A DNA stretch of 64,000 nucleotides from Microbacterium suwonense (lineage in GTDB: Bacteria; Actinomycetota; Actinomycetes; Actinomycetales; Microbacteriaceae): NCBI RefSeq assembly GCF_030296555.1, contig NZ_AP027728.1, positions 3,099,982 through 3,163,981 of the forward strand. Reading direction: 5' to 3'. A model generated the notes under the pieces. That model worked only from the letters and a program-made list of their open reading frames with translations, was not told the DNA's origin and made no database searches. Numbering within the stretch: position 1 is the first letter of the stretch; every line of letters starts with the position of its first letter. A program made the translations under genes and the position numbers. Below, one piece after another: positions 43,805 to 52,443 of the stretch.

Positions 43805-44772
43805 TGACCGCCACAGAAGCCGTCGTCCTGGACGGTCGCAGCAAGCGTCAGATCGAACGCGAGACCCGCCGCAACGAGGCCATCGCCCACAAGAAGCTCA
43901 CGTCGAAGGGCGCCACGCTCGCCGCGGTGATCATCGCCTTCTTCTGGACGATTCCCACCTTCGGGCTGCTCGTCACCTCGTTCCGCCCCGGTGCGGACAC
44001 ACAGTCGACCGGCTGGTGGACCGCCTTCACCGATCCCGCGTTCACGCTAGAGAACTACTTCGAGGCGCTGACCGCCGGTGGAACGTCGACGACGCTGGCC
44101 GTCGCGTTCGTGAACTCCCTCGCGATCACCATCCCGGCCACGGTGTTCCCGATCGCCCTCGCCTCGCTGGCCGCCTACGCGTTCGCGTGGATCGACTTCA
44201 AGGGCCGCAACCTGCTGTTCGTGTTCGTGTTCGCGCTGCAGATCGTGCCGCTGCAGATGGCCCTGGTGCCGCTGCTGAGCCTGTTCTCCACCGGACTCAC
44301 GCTGGGCGATGTGGTGGTGTTCCCCGGGTTCACGCTGAACGACCTGGACTACAGCTTCGCCCGGGTGTGGATCGCGCACGCGATCTTCGCGCTGCCGCTG
44401 GCCACGTTCATGCTGCACAACTTCATCTCCGAGATCCCCGGCGACATCGTCGAGGCGGCCCGGGTGGACGGCGCCGGTCACGGCCAGGTGTTCTTCCGCA
44501 TCATCCTGCCGCTGGCGATGCCGGCGATCGCCTCGTTCGGCATCTTCCAGTTCCTGTGGGTGTGGAACGATCTGCTGGTCGCGACCATCTTCGCCTCGCC
44601 GGGGGCCCTGCCGATCACCCAGGCGCTGAACTCGCTGTCCGGAACCTGGGGCAACAGGTGGTTCCTGCAGTCGGCGGGTACGTTCATCTCGATCATCGTG
44701 CCGCTGATCGTGTTCTTCGCGCTGCAGCGCTTCTTCGTCCGCGGCCTGCTGGCCGGCGCGACGAAGGGCTGA
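43804..44772 (+). CDS. aglG: Sugar ABC transporter permease AglG-type
   Basis: The 322-aa MalG-like permease has six membrane segments and the EAA loop EAARVDGAGHGQVFFRIILP near residue 218. Other landmarks are FFWTIPTFGLLVTSFRPG near 43, PATVFPIALASLAAYAFAWI near 102, and a C-terminal LIVFFALQRFFVRGLLAG with the usual KG tail. The ATG overlaps the corrected stop of aglF, so both halves of the channel are coupled. A dispersed palindromic repeat follows its stop after 13 bases. Confidence 0.88.
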   Translation: MTATEAVVLDGRSKRQIERETRRNEAIAHKKLTSKGATLAAVIIAFFWTIPTFGLLVTSFRPGADTQSTGWWTAFTDPAFTLENYFEALTAGGTSTTLAVAFVNSLAITIPATVFPIALASLAAYAFAWIDFKGRNLLFVFVFALQIVPLQMALVPLLSLFSTGLTLGDVVVFPGFTLNDLDYSFARVWIAHAIFALPLATFMLHNFISEIPGDIVEAARVDGAGHGQVFFRIILPLAMPAIASFGIFQFLWVWNDLLVATIFASPGALPITQALNSLSGTWGNRWFLQSAGTFISIIVPLIVFFALQRFFVRGLLAGATKG

Positions 44773-44785
44773 CCCTCCCGCAGAA

Positions 44786-44851
44786 CCCGTCTATATGGCG
44801 CTCGTGCACGGATTCCGACCCGAAACCGTGCACGAGCGCCATATAGCGGGG
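44786..44851. repeat. Palindromic dispersed repeat, copy B
   Basis: CCCGTCTATATGGCGCTCGT (from 44786) and the complement GAGCGCCATATAGCGGGG (to 44851) form a stem extended by CGTGCACGG/CCGTGCACG, about 25 bp with one missing base. It is the longest-armed of the three copies and follows aglG. Confidence 0.85.
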
Positions 44852-44884
44852 TGAAACAAACGCGGCATCCGGTGTTCCCGCGCT

Positions 44885-44897
44885 TAGCCTGAAACGC
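44885..44897 (+). promoter_or_regulatory. Leaderless promoter of cystathionine beta-synthase
   Basis: TAGCCT (44885-44890) ends 7 bases before the ATG at 44898. Confidence 0.6.
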
Positions 44898-46292
44898 ATG
44901 CGCTATGCCGAGAACATCGTCGACCTGGTCGGCGACACGCCCCTGGTCAAGCTCAACCGGGTGACCGACGGCATCGCCTGCACCGTGCTCGTCAAGCTCG
45001 AGTACCTGAACCCCGGCGGCTCCGCCAAGGACCGCATCGCGACGCGCATCATCGACGCTGCCGAGGCCTCGGGCCAGCTGCGGCCGGGCGGCACGATCGT
45101 CGAGCCCACCAGCGGCAACACCGGCGTCGGCCTGGCTCTGGTGGCACAGCAGCGCGGCTACCGCTGCGTGTTCGTCGTGCCCGACAAGGTCGGACAGGAC
45201 AAGATCGACGTGCTGCGTGCGTACGGCGCCGAGGTGGTCGTCACGCCGACATCCGTCCCTGCCGACAGCCCGGAGTCGTACTACAGCGTCAGCGACCGGC
45301 TCGCACGAGACATCCCGGGCGCCTTCAAGCCGAACCAGTACGAGAACCCGAACGGCCCGCGCAGCCACTACGAGACCACCGGTCCGGAGATCTGGCGCGA
45401 CACCGACGGCCGGATCACCCACTTCGTCGCCGGCGTCGGCACCGGGGGGACGATCACCGGCACTGGGCGGTACCTGCGAGAGGTCTCCGACGGCGGCGTG
45501 CGCATCGTCGGTGTGGATCCCGAGGGCAGCGTCTACTCCGGCGGCACCGGACGGCCGTACCTCGTGGAGGGCGTGGGGGAGGACATCTGGCCGGGGGCGT
45601 ACGACCCGCAGGTGCCGCACGAGATCGTCGCGGTGACGGATGCCGAGGCCTTCGCCATGACCCGCCGACTCGCCCGAGAAGAGGGCGTCCTCGTCGGCGG
45701 ATCCAGCGGCATGGCGGTGGTCGGAGCGCTGCGCGTCGCGCAGAACCTGCCCGCGGATGCCGTGATGGTGGTGCTGCTACCCGACGGCGGGCGCGGCTAC
45801 CTCGGCAAGATCTTCAATGACTCGTGGATGCGGTCCTACGGCTTCAGCGAGGTGCAGGAGGAAGAGACCGTGGCCGATGTGCTGGCCGCGCGGGACACCG
45901 TCGTCAAGCAGAAGCAGCCCACCGGCCGCAGCATCCCCGCGCTCGTGCACACGCACCCCGACGAGACCGTGCTGGAGGCGATCGGCATCATGTCGGAGTA
46001 CGCCGTCTCGCAGCTGGTCGTGCTCAGTGCCGAGCCGCCGGTGATGATGGGAGAGGTGCTCGGCGCGGTCGACGAGAAGGGGCTGTTGGATCGGCTGTTC
46101 CGCGGGGAGGCGCAGCCGAGCGATCCGGTTCGCGCGCATGTCGCCGCGCCCCTTCCGCTGGTCGGCATCCACGCCACGGTCGCGCAGGCGCGCGCAGCGC
46201 TGGCCGATGCGGATGCCCTGCTCGTCACGAGCGGGGGACGCCCGCACACGGTGCTCACCCGGCAGGACCTGCTGGCCTATCTGGCCCGATGA
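44898..46292 (+). CDS. Cystathionine beta-synthase
   Basis: The PLP enzyme condenses serine (or acetylserine) with homocysteine to cystathionine, the first reverse transsulfuration step. The 464-aa protein has the catalytic domain at 1-320 with the PLP lysine in GGSAKDRIATRII near residue 40, the substrate loop EPTSGNTGVGLALVAQQRGY near 75 and GVGTGGTITGTGRYL near 180. Two C-terminal CBS domains follow from about 340 (VLEAIGIMSEYAVSQLVVLS, VAQARAALADADALLVTSGG). The CBS pair distinguishes it from simple cysteine synthases. cystathionine gamma-lyase/synthase follows. Confidence 0.92.
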   Translation: MRYAENIVDLVGDTPLVKLNRVTDGIACTVLVKLEYLNPGGSAKDRIATRIIDAAEASGQLRPGGTIVEPTSGNTGVGLALVAQQRGYRCVFVVPDKVGQDKIDVLRAYGAEVVVTPTSVPADSPESYYSVSDRLARDIPGAFKPNQYENPNGPRSHYETTGPEIWRDTDGRITHFVAGVGTGGTITGTGRYLREVSDGGVRIVGVDPEGSVYSGGTGRPYLVEGVGEDIWPGAYDPQVPHEIVAVTDAEAFAMTRRLAREEGVLVGGSSGMAVVGALRVAQNLPADAVMVVLLPDGGRGYLGKIFNDSWMRSYGFSEVQEEETVADVLAARDTVVKQKQPTGRSIPALVHTHPDETVLEAIGIMSEYAVSQLVVLSAEPPVMMGEVLGAVDEKGLLDRLFRGEAQPSDPVRAHVAAPLPLVGIHATVAQARAALADADALLVTSGGRPHTVLTRQDLLAYLAR

Positions 46293-46352
46293 CCGGCATC
46301 CGTCCGTCGTCGCATGACGTAACAGGATCGGATGCGTGGAGCGCACCGGACG

Positions 46353-46364
46353 TATCGTAAGGCC
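46353..46364 (+). promoter_or_regulatory. Leaderless promoter of the cystathionine gamma enzyme
   Basis: TATCGT (46353-46358) ends 6 bases before the ATG at 46365. This gives the gene a promoter of its own inside the transsulfuration pair. Confidence 0.55.
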
Positions 46365-47522
46365 ATGACCGACCGCGCCTTCGCCACTCGAGCCATCCAC
46401 GCCGGGCAGCAGCCTGATCCGCTCACCGGCGCGATCATCCCGCCGATCTACCAGGCCTCCACGCACGTGCAGGACGGCATCGGCGGCTACCGTGGCGGCT
46501 TCGAGTACAACCGCGCGGGCAATCCGACCCGCTCCTCGCTGGAGACTCAGCTCGCCGCCCTTGAGGGCGGAGCGTCGGCGCTGTCGTTCGCCTCGGGCCT
46601 CGCCGCTGAGGACGCGCTGCTGCGCGGCATCCTCCGCCCCGGCGACCATGTGCTGCTCGGCAACGATGTGTACGGCGGAACCTATCGGCTGCTGACGAAG
46701 GTGCTCGCGCCGTGGGGGATCGAGACGACCACGGTCGATCTGCAGTCGGCGGATGCCGTGCGCGCCGCGGTGCGTCCTGAGACGAAGATCGTGTGGCTCG
46801 AGACGCCCAGCAACCCGCTGCTGAAGATCGTCGACATCGCCGTGATCGCTGAGGCGGCGCACACCGCGGGGGCGATCCTCGTGGTCGACAACACGTTCGC
46901 CTCGCCCGCACTGCAGCAGCCGCTCGCGCTCGGTGCCGATGTGGTGGTGCACTCCACGACCAAATACCTGGGCGGGCATTCCGACGTGCTCGGCGGTGCG
47001 GTGGTGTTCGGAGACGACCGCTTCGTGGAGCAGGTGAAGTTCCAGCAGTTCGCCGTCGGTGCGGTCTCGGCACCGCTGGATGCCTGGCTGACCACGCGCG
47101 GCATCAAGACGCTCGCCGTGCGGGTGCGCCAGCACAGCGAGAATGCGCAGGCGATCGCGGAGTGGGCTGCGTCACGCCCCGAGTTCGCCGACGTGTTCTA
47201 CCCGGGGCTCGCCTCGCACCCCGGCCACGAGATCGCTGCACGGCAGATGAGCGGGTTCGGCGGGATGCTCTCGCTCGGTCTCTCGGCGGGGCCCGCGGCC
47301 GCTCGGGCGTTCGCCGAGTCGACCTCGGTGTTCCAGCTCGCCGAGTCTCTCGGCGGGGTGGAGTCGCTGATCGGCTACCCGCCGGAGATGACCCACGCCT
47401 CGGTGCGCGGGACCGCGCTGGCCGTGCCGGAGAACATCGTGCGGCTGTCGGTGGGCATCGAGGATGTCGCCGACCTCATCGCCGATCTCGAAGAGGGTCT
47501 GGCCCGCATCGCGGCATCCTGA
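46365..47522 (+). CDS. Cystathionine gamma-synthase/gamma-lyase
   Basis: A Cys/Met-metabolism PLP enzyme of 385 aa. Landmarks are TRAIHAGQQPDPLTGAIIPP at the N-terminus, GFEYNRAGNPTRSSLETQLA near residue 46, LETPSNPLLKIVDIA near 145, and the PLP-binding motif VVHSTTKYLGGHSDVLGGAV near 195. Gamma-synthase and gamma-lyase cannot be separated by eye; the neighbour cystathionine beta-synthase favours use as a lyase in reverse transsulfuration, while the overall sequence resembles actinobacterial MetB. It ends before a short spacer with a palindrome. Confidence 0.9.
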   Translation: MTDRAFATRAIHAGQQPDPLTGAIIPPIYQASTHVQDGIGGYRGGFEYNRAGNPTRSSLETQLAALEGGASALSFASGLAAEDALLRGILRPGDHVLLGNDVYGGTYRLLTKVLAPWGIETTTVDLQSADAVRAAVRPETKIVWLETPSNPLLKIVDIAVIAEAAHTAGAILVVDNTFASPALQQPLALGADVVVHSTTKYLGGHSDVLGGAVVFGDDRFVEQVKFQQFAVGAVSAPLDAWLTTRGIKTLAVRVRQHSENAQAIAEWAASRPEFADVFYPGLASHPGHEIAARQMSGFGGMLSLGLSAGPAAARAFAESTSVFQLAESLGGVESLIGYPPEMTHASVRGTALAVPENIVRLSVGIEDVADLIADLEEGLARIAAS

Positions 47523-47577
47523 CCACGCTCGCGGGGCTGCCCTCGCGGCCGTGCAGTAGCATGGACTTTTCTGCGTC

Positions 47578-47589
47578 GAATCGATTCGG
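47578..47589. promoter_or_regulatory. Palindrome upstream of the exporter gene
   Basis: CGAATCGATTCG is a perfect 12-base palindrome located just after a TAGCAT box (47558-47563). It could be an operator for a repressor of the exporter. No regulator gene is adjacent. Confidence 0.45.
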
Positions 47590-47622
47590 TGCAGCATCCG
47601 CCCTCTCCCGCGAAAGTCCTCA

Positions 47623-48969
47623 GTGACCGACGAACGCACGCCCACCGGCAGCATCCGGGCCATCACCGGAACCATCCGCACCTCCACGCCCACCGGGGCC
47701 ATCCGCACCCTGGGCGTGGATCCGGCGACGGCTCCGATTGTCCTGCACCCGGGAGATGCCATCTCCACCCCGCGGCGGGTGCTGTACATCATCGTGCTGG
47801 GGGCGCTCACCGCGCTCGGACCGTTCACGATCGACCTGTATCTGCCGGCCTTCCCTCAGCTCGAGGCAGACTTCGCGACCTCGGCGGCGATGATCCAGCT
47901 CACCCTGACCGGTACGATGATCGGCTTCGCGCTCGGCCAGCTGGTGGTGGGGCCGCTCAGCGACAAGGTGGGGCGCCGGGTTCCGCTGATCGTCGTGACC
48001 GCGTTGCACGTGCTCGCGAGCATCGCCGCGGCGATTGCGCCCGATCTGCTCCTGCTCGGCGTCGCGCGCGTGGTGATGGGGATCGGAGCTGCGGCGGGCG
48101 GCGTCGTGGCGATGGCGATCGTGCGGGATCTGTTCGGCGGCAAGCGGCTGGTCGTCATGCTCTCGCGCCTTGCGCTGGTCTCGGGCGTGGCGCCGGTCGT
48201 CGCCCCGATCGCGGGCTCCGCTCTGCTGGTGGTCATGCCCTGGCGGGGTATCTTCGTCGTGCTCGCCGCCTACGGCCTGGTGATGCTCGTCGCGGTATCC
48301 ACGCTGATCCCCGAGACCCTGCCGAGGGCGCGTCGACAGGAACGCGGATCGAGCACCATGCTGCAGCGCTATCGCAGCGTCTTCTCCGACCGGGTGTTCG
48401 TGGGTGTGCTCATCATCGGCGGCATGACCTTCTCGGGCCTGTTCTCGTACCTGTCGGCGTCGCCGTTCCTGTTTCAGCAGACGCACGGACTGGATCCGCA
48501 GCAGTACGGTCTGCTGTTCGCGGCGAACTCCCTCGGCGTGGTCGGCGGTGTGCAGGCCGCGTCGCGTCTGGCTGCGCGCTTCGGACCGCAGTGGGTGATG
48601 GCCTTCTCCACGGGGATGCTGCTGTTCGCCGGGACCACGATCATCGTCTGCGACCAGGTCGGCGCGGGCTTCTGGGGAACGGTCATCCCGCTGTGGCTGT
48701 TCATGACGGCCTGCGGCTTCACCTTCCCGTGCGTGCAGGTGCTGGCGCTGGACCGGCACGGCAATGCCGCCGGAACCGCGGCATCCGTTCTCGGGGCGTG
48801 CAACTTCGGTGTCGCGGCGATCATCTCTCCCGTGGTGGGACTGATATCCGTGGGCTCGGGGATCACGGCGACCACGATGGCGACCGTCATGGCCGGCTGT
48901 GCGGTGGTGGCGATCCTGTCGCTGTGGCTGATCGTGCGCCCTCGCTCGGTCGCGATGCTCGCACCCTGA
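47623..48969 (+). CDS. Bcr/CflA family multidrug efflux MFS transporter
   Basis: The 448-aa protein is a 12-helix major facilitator. The DHA1/Bcr signature is visible: LGALTALGPFTIDLYLPAFP near residue 50, GFALGQLVVGPLSDKVGRRV near 100 (MFS motif A), and GVARVVMGIGAAAGGVVAMA near 147. A Thr/Ile-rich N-terminal tail of about 40 residues (TGSIRAITGTIRT) is unusual. Start GTG 47623; a later in-frame start near the first helix is possible. Proton-driven export of drugs or metabolites (Bcr also exports cysteine) is the family role. The preceding transsulfuration genes make sulfur amino acids a possible substrate. Confidence 0.87.
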   Translation: MTDERTPTGSIRAITGTIRTSTPTGAIRTLGVDPATAPIVLHPGDAISTPRRVLYIIVLGALTALGPFTIDLYLPAFPQLEADFATSAAMIQLTLTGTMIGFALGQLVVGPLSDKVGRRVPLIVVTALHVLASIAAAIAPDLLLLGVARVVMGIGAAAGGVVAMAIVRDLFGGKRLVVMLSRLALVSGVAPVVAPIAGSALLVVMPWRGIFVVLAAYGLVMLVAVSTLIPETLPRARRQERGSSTMLQRYRSVFSDRVFVGVLIIGGMTFSGLFSYLSASPFLFQQTHGLDPQQYGLLFAANSLGVVGGVQAASRLAARFGPQWVMAFSTGMLLFAGTTIIVCDQVGAGFWGTVIPLWLFMTACGFTFPCVQVLALDRHGNAAGTAASVLGACNFGVAAIISPVVGLISVGSGITATTMATVMAGCAVVAILSLWLIVRPRSVAMLAP

Positions 48970-48974
48970 GCCGA

Positions 48975-49310
48975 TCAGCCCATCAGAGTGAGCAGCACGT
49001 GTGCGGCATCGATCGCCTCGAGCTCGTGCGGGACGGATGCCTCGACCTGGATCGATCCGCCCGCCGTCATATCGTACTCGACGCCGTCGACTCGGAACAG
49101 GATCCGCCCCGACACGACCTGCACCAGGATCGGCACCGGCGCCCGATGCTCGCGCAGCAGCGCTCCGGCATCCATCACCAGCGTCCTGATCTTGAATCCG
49201 TCGCCATCCAGGGTCCGGTGCGGGCGGACTCGACCCTCCTCCACAGGATGGGCGGCGACGAGGTCGGCGCCGGAGGCGGCGAGCAGGAGGTGGGAGGTTG
49301 CGAAGCTCAT
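48975..49310 (-). CDS. Cupin-domain protein
   Basis: The 111-aa protein is a small single cupin barrel: MDAGALLREHRAPVPILVQV near residue 48 is cupin motif 1 (H and acidic ligand partly conserved), and VEASVPHELEAIDAAHVLL near 88 is motif 2. Such proteins bind metal or act as sensors; no precise function can be given. The start ATG at 49310 lies only 15 bases from the ISL3 insertion, so its original promoter may be displaced. It converges on the exporter gene. Confidence 0.8.
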   Translation of the reverse strand: MSFATSHLLLAASGADLVAAHPVEEGRVRPHRTLDGDGFKIRTLVMDAGALLREHRAPVPILVQVVSGRILFRVDGVEYDMTAGGSIQVEASVPHELEAIDAAHVLLTLMG

Positions 49311-49317
49311 AGCCTGA

Positions 49318-49325
49318 GGATATCC
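49318..49325. repeat. Target site duplication of ISL3 element, left
   Basis: GGATATCC, repeated at 50784-50791. The 8-base length is typical of ISL3. The duplicated site is itself a palindrome. Confidence 0.9.
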
Positions 49326-50783
49326 GGCTCTTCGGACTTTCGGTGGGGGTCATGGGGTGAGGCCGCCGGCGGCGAGGAGCATGCGGAGCCGGTAGTTGTC
49401 GCGGTTGCGGAAGCCGCGGGCGAGGCGGCGGTGCAGCTCGATGATCCCGTTCACGGCCTCAGTTCCGCCGTTCGATGATCGTCCGGTCGTGAAGTACGCC
49501 AGGAACGCGGCTCGCCAGTGGCGGAGGGTGCGGCCGAGGCGGGCGATCTCGGGGATCGGGCAGGTGTGGAACGACTCGACGACCTTCTGCGCGATCCGTC
49601 GCCCCTCGGCGAGGTCCTTCTGGTGGTAGGCGGAACGCAGTTGCTGGGCGCACTGCCACGCGACGAACACCTCGTCGTGCGCGGGGTCGGCCTCGATCGC
49701 TGCCGCGAGTCTGGTCCGCTGCTTCTCGGTGAGGTTCTCGGCGCCGGCGCGGAGGATGGTCTGGATCCCGTAGAGCGGGTCGCCCTTACGACCGCGATGC
49801 CCGAGGGTGTCCTGCTGAACCCGGCGGCGGACCTCGTCGACGGCGGCGGTGCCGAGCTTGACGACGTGGAACGCGTCCAGCACGGCCGTGGCGTCTTCGA
49901 GCTTGTCGTCGATCGCGGTCTTGTAGCCGGCGAACGGGTCAAGAGCGGCGACCTTCACGTTCCTCCGGAACGCTTCGCCGCGTTCGGCGAGCCAGGACGC
50001 GTAGGCCTTCCCGGAGCGGCCAGGCACCAGGTCAAGCAGCCTGGCCCGCGTCTTTCCGGTGCTGTCGCGGCTCAGATCGACCATCCCGGTCAGCTCCTTC
50101 GGACCGCTCTTGCGGGGGTCGACGTGATGCCAGATGTGCTCATCGACACCGAGCGTGGTGACGTTCTCGAACCGGGACTCGTCGGCCGCGAGCCGCTCCA
50201 ACTCAGGCTCGACAGCGCGCCACACCGTCTTCCACGACGTGCCGAGCTGACGGGCGATACCGTGCACGGTGGCGTGCTCGCGGCGCAACTGCCCGATCGC
50301 CCAGCCGACGGCGCGCGTGGTGATCGACCCGCGCCGGGCGACCAGGCCCGGGAGTTGCTCCACGAACGTCCGCCGCGCGCATCCCACCTCATCGCACCGC
50401 CAGACCCGCTGCCGCCACACAATCCGCACCCGCGTCGTCGCGGGCACATCATGAAGCACCCGTCGGCGGCGGCCACGACCGGTCGCGACGACCCCACACG
50501 AGGGACAGCCGGTCGGTGCCGCTGGCGTCGAGACCGTCACCACCAGCAGCCCGTCGCGACGGTCGACGCGCTCGACATGGACATCAGGAAGACCCAGCAG
50601 AACGTCGCAGCGGGAACACGGATCAGTCGCAGAGCGCGCAGAAGCGCACCCCGAAGTAGGGTGAAGCACGTCGAGGTCCTCGTGAAGATCAGACAGTTAG
50701 CGCTACTGATCCTCGGGGACCTCGACCCCTACCCGCCGAACATCACCCGGCGAGCCTCACCCCCACCGGATGTCCGAAGAGCC
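49326..50783. mobile_element. Complete ISL3 family insertion sequence (1458 bp)
   Basis: Ends are inverted repeats: GGCTCTTCGGACTTTCGGTG (49326 on) and, on the other strand at the right end, GGCTCTTCGGACATCCGGTG; identity continues through GGGGGT for about 25 bp with two mismatches. The GGCTCTTC start is typical for ISL3. It contains one intact transposase gene on the minus strand and is bordered by an 8-bp GGATATCC duplication. Intact ends, duplication and open frame suggest recent insertion. Confidence 0.95.
49350..50669 (-). CDS. ISL3 family transposase
   Basis: The 439-aa DDE transposase has an N-terminal zinc ribbon (CPSCGVVATG, then CDEVGCARRTF), a helix-turn-helix (HGIARQLGTSWKTVWRAVEP), and the DDE domain. 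The catalytic acids lie in TLGVDEHIW near residue 180, AALDPFAGYK near 243 and the late TEAVNGIIELHRRLARGF near 413. DAFHVVKLGTAAVDEVRRR is a family hallmark. The frame is complete, with no homopolymer lesion, and fills most of the element. It should catalyse cut-and-paste movement using the 25-bp ends. Confidence 0.95.
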   Translation of the reverse strand: MLHPTSGCASARSATDPCSRCDVLLGLPDVHVERVDRRDGLLVVTVSTPAAPTGCPSCGVVATGRGRRRRVLHDVPATTRVRIVWRQRVWRCDEVGCARRTFVEQLPGLVARRGSITTRAVGWAIGQLRREHATVHGIARQLGTSWKTVWRAVEPELERLAADESRFENVTTLGVDEHIWHHVDPRKSGPKELTGMVDLSRDSTGKTRARLLDLVPGRSGKAYASWLAERGEAFRRNVKVAALDPFAGYKTAIDDKLEDATAVLDAFHVVKLGTAAVDEVRRRVQQDTLGHRGRKGDPLYGIQTILRAGAENLTEKQRTRLAAAIEADPAHDEVFVAWQCAQQLRSAYHQKDLAEGRRIAQKVVESFHTCPIPEIARLGRTLRHWRAAFLAYFTTGRSSNGGTEAVNGIIELHRRLARGFRNRDNYRLRMLLAAGGLTP

Positions 50784-50791
50784 GGATATCC
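50784..50791. repeat. Target site duplication of ISL3 element, right
   Basis: GGATATCC, identical to 49318-49325. Confidence 0.9.
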
Positions 50792-50850
50792 CCGCATGCG
50801 ACACAGCGGGCCGGTCGGGTCTCGTGCCGTGATGGCCGGCGCGCGACAGG

Positions 50851-50862
50851 CAGAATGTGAGG
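50851..50862 (+). promoter_or_regulatory. Leaderless promoter of the PAP2 gene
   Basis: CAGAAT (50851-50856) ends 6 bases before the ATG at 50863. A GTG at 50857 is the alternative start. Confidence 0.5.
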
Positions 50863-51540
50863 ATGACCCGATCCCGGATGCTGATCTGCGGCGGCGCACT
50901 GCTGGCAGCCGCGCTCGTGCTGGGCTGGGGCGTGGTGCTGCTCCCGGGCGGAGTGGCGAACACGGTCGACCAGGGCTGGCACGACCTGATGGTCGGCATC
51001 CGTCAGCCGTGGATGCTGGAGACCTCGTACGCCCTGAACGTCATCGGCGGAGGCTGGGTGGCGACCGTGGTGGTGCCGGTGCTGCTGCTCGGGACGCTGG
51101 TGGCGATGCGTCGTCCACGCGACGCGGTGTACGCCGCGGCCACGCTGCTGGTGAGTGTCGGGTTCGTGCAGCTGCTCAAGGAGCTGTTCGGTCGCGCACG
51201 ACCGGACGACCTGTTGGTCGCCTCGGATTTCGGTTCATTCCCCTCCGGGCATACGGCGAATGCCGCGACAGTCGCCCTGGTGGTGTTCCTCGTCTTCCCG
51301 CGCCGGTGGGTGGGCGCGGCGGGTGTCGTGTGGACCGTCGCGATGGCGCTGTCCCGCACGATTCTCAGCGTGCACTGGCTGACGGACACCGTCGCCGGGA
51401 TGCTGATCGGCGGTGCTGCCTCGCTGATCGTCGCCGCCGCGCTCGGTCGCTGGGTGCGGCTGGGCCGGGCAGGTCAGGGTGCGACGTCGCTAGGCTGGGC
51501 AGGGTCCGCCGCCGCGGCGCCGGCCTGGAAGGAGTCGCCT
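50863..51540 (+). CDS. PAP2-family phosphatase (membrane)
   Basis: The protein has about five or six membrane segments and the three phosphatase motifs: KELFGRARP (K-x6-R-P) near residue 105, PSGHTANAATVALVV near 125, and SRTILSVHWLTDTVAG near 167. It should act on lipid phosphates such as undecaprenyl or phosphatidyl glycerol phosphate at the membrane. As written, the frame runs without stop into the downstream GNAT gene. A TAG just past the last membrane helix in another frame (51491-51493) suggests one indel in this GC-rich stretch hides the true end, near residue 210. The boundary given is therefore approximate. Confidence 0.85.
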
Positions 51541-52143
51541 GTGTCGAGCATCCGCCCCTATCGCCCGTCGGATCGCGACGCGCTGTACGAGGTGTGCGTG
51601 AGGACAGCGGATGCCGGTGGTGACGCGACCGGGCTGTTCGACGACGATCGGCTGTGGGGCGACATCTTCGCCGTGCCCTATGCGCAGCGGCATCCGGATC
51701 TGACCTGGGTGGTCGAATCGGCGGACGGTCGCACCATCGGCTACATCGTGTCGACGGACGACACCGAGACCTTCGAGACGTGGTTCCGGGATGAGTGGTG
51801 GCCGGGCGTCGCGGCACGCTACCCGCTGTCGGGCGAGCCGGAGCCGACGCGCCAGGACGGCATGATCGGCTACGCGAGCGGTCGTGGTCCCGGGCGCGAG
51901 CGGCATGCGGCGGAGTATCCGGCGCACCTGCACATCGATCTGCTTCCCGAGACCCAGGGGCAAGGGCTCGGGCGGCGCCTCATCGAGACGCTGTTCGCGG
52001 AGCTGCGGAGCCGGGGCGTGCCGGGTCTGCACCTGGGGATGAACCCTGCCAACGCCGGCGCCGGAGCCTTCTATGAGCGCATCGGCATGTACCGGCTGGA
52101 GTCCGGACCGGAGACGACGATGTACGGCATCCGTTTCGACTGA
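51541..52143 (+). CDS. GNAT family N-acetyltransferase
   Basis: The 200-aa protein has the acetyl-CoA binding motif HIDLLPETQGQGLGRRLIET near residue 127 and the late NPANAGAGAFYERIGM typical of GNAT enzymes. Its N-terminal half (IRPYRPSDRDALYEVCVRTA) resembles the GNAT domain linked to O-GlcNAcases and kanamycin-type acetyltransferases of actinobacteria. The GTG at 51541 has its own GGAAGGAG site and an upstream TAGGCT box (51491-51496), so it is probably a separate gene although it shares an open frame with PAP2. The substrate is unknown. Confidence 0.82.
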   Translation: MSSIRPYRPSDRDALYEVCVRTADAGGDATGLFDDDRLWGDIFAVPYAQRHPDLTWVVESADGRTIGYIVSTDDTETFETWFRDEWWPGVAARYPLSGEPEPTRQDGMIGYASGRGPGRERHAAEYPAHLHIDLLPETQGQGLGRRLIETLFAELRSRGVPGLHLGMNPANAGAGAFYERIGMYRLESGPETTMYGIRFD

Positions 52144-52208
52144 CCCCGTCTCCAGTAATGGAGATGCTCCGAGCCCCGGGACCGTGTCTCGGGGCTCGGA
52201 GCATTCGG

Positions 52209-52293
52209 CGGTGACGGAGGGATTCGAACCCTCGGTTGCTTGCACAACACACGCTTTCCAAGCGTGCTCCTTCGGCCGCTCGGACACGTCACC
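52209..52293 (-). tRNA. tRNA-Ser (GGA anticodon)
   Basis: A class II tRNA of 85 bases on the minus strand. Acceptor GGTGACG pairs with CGTCACC, the anticodon arm holds TTGGAAA (anticodon GGA), there is a long variable arm, and the T arm contains GGTTCGAATCC. Discriminator G; CCA not encoded. Confidence 0.95.
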
Positions 52294-52443
52294 AGGAACA
52301 ACCTGTCCATCCTATCCGATCCGCAGAGCGCTTCCTGCCTCGGGTCCGAGCGACGGAGTCGGCGGAGTTATCCACAGGATGCCGCCGCTCACCGACGGGA
52401 GTCGGCCGCAGGCGGCTAACCTCAGTGCCGGAGGGAGCGACAC

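Noticed and set aside
42465..44846. A 793-aa fused permease
   Set aside because: After residue 440 the sequence is frame-shifted aglG. One missing G at 43792 hides the stop; the normal TKQREIR ending returns on correction.
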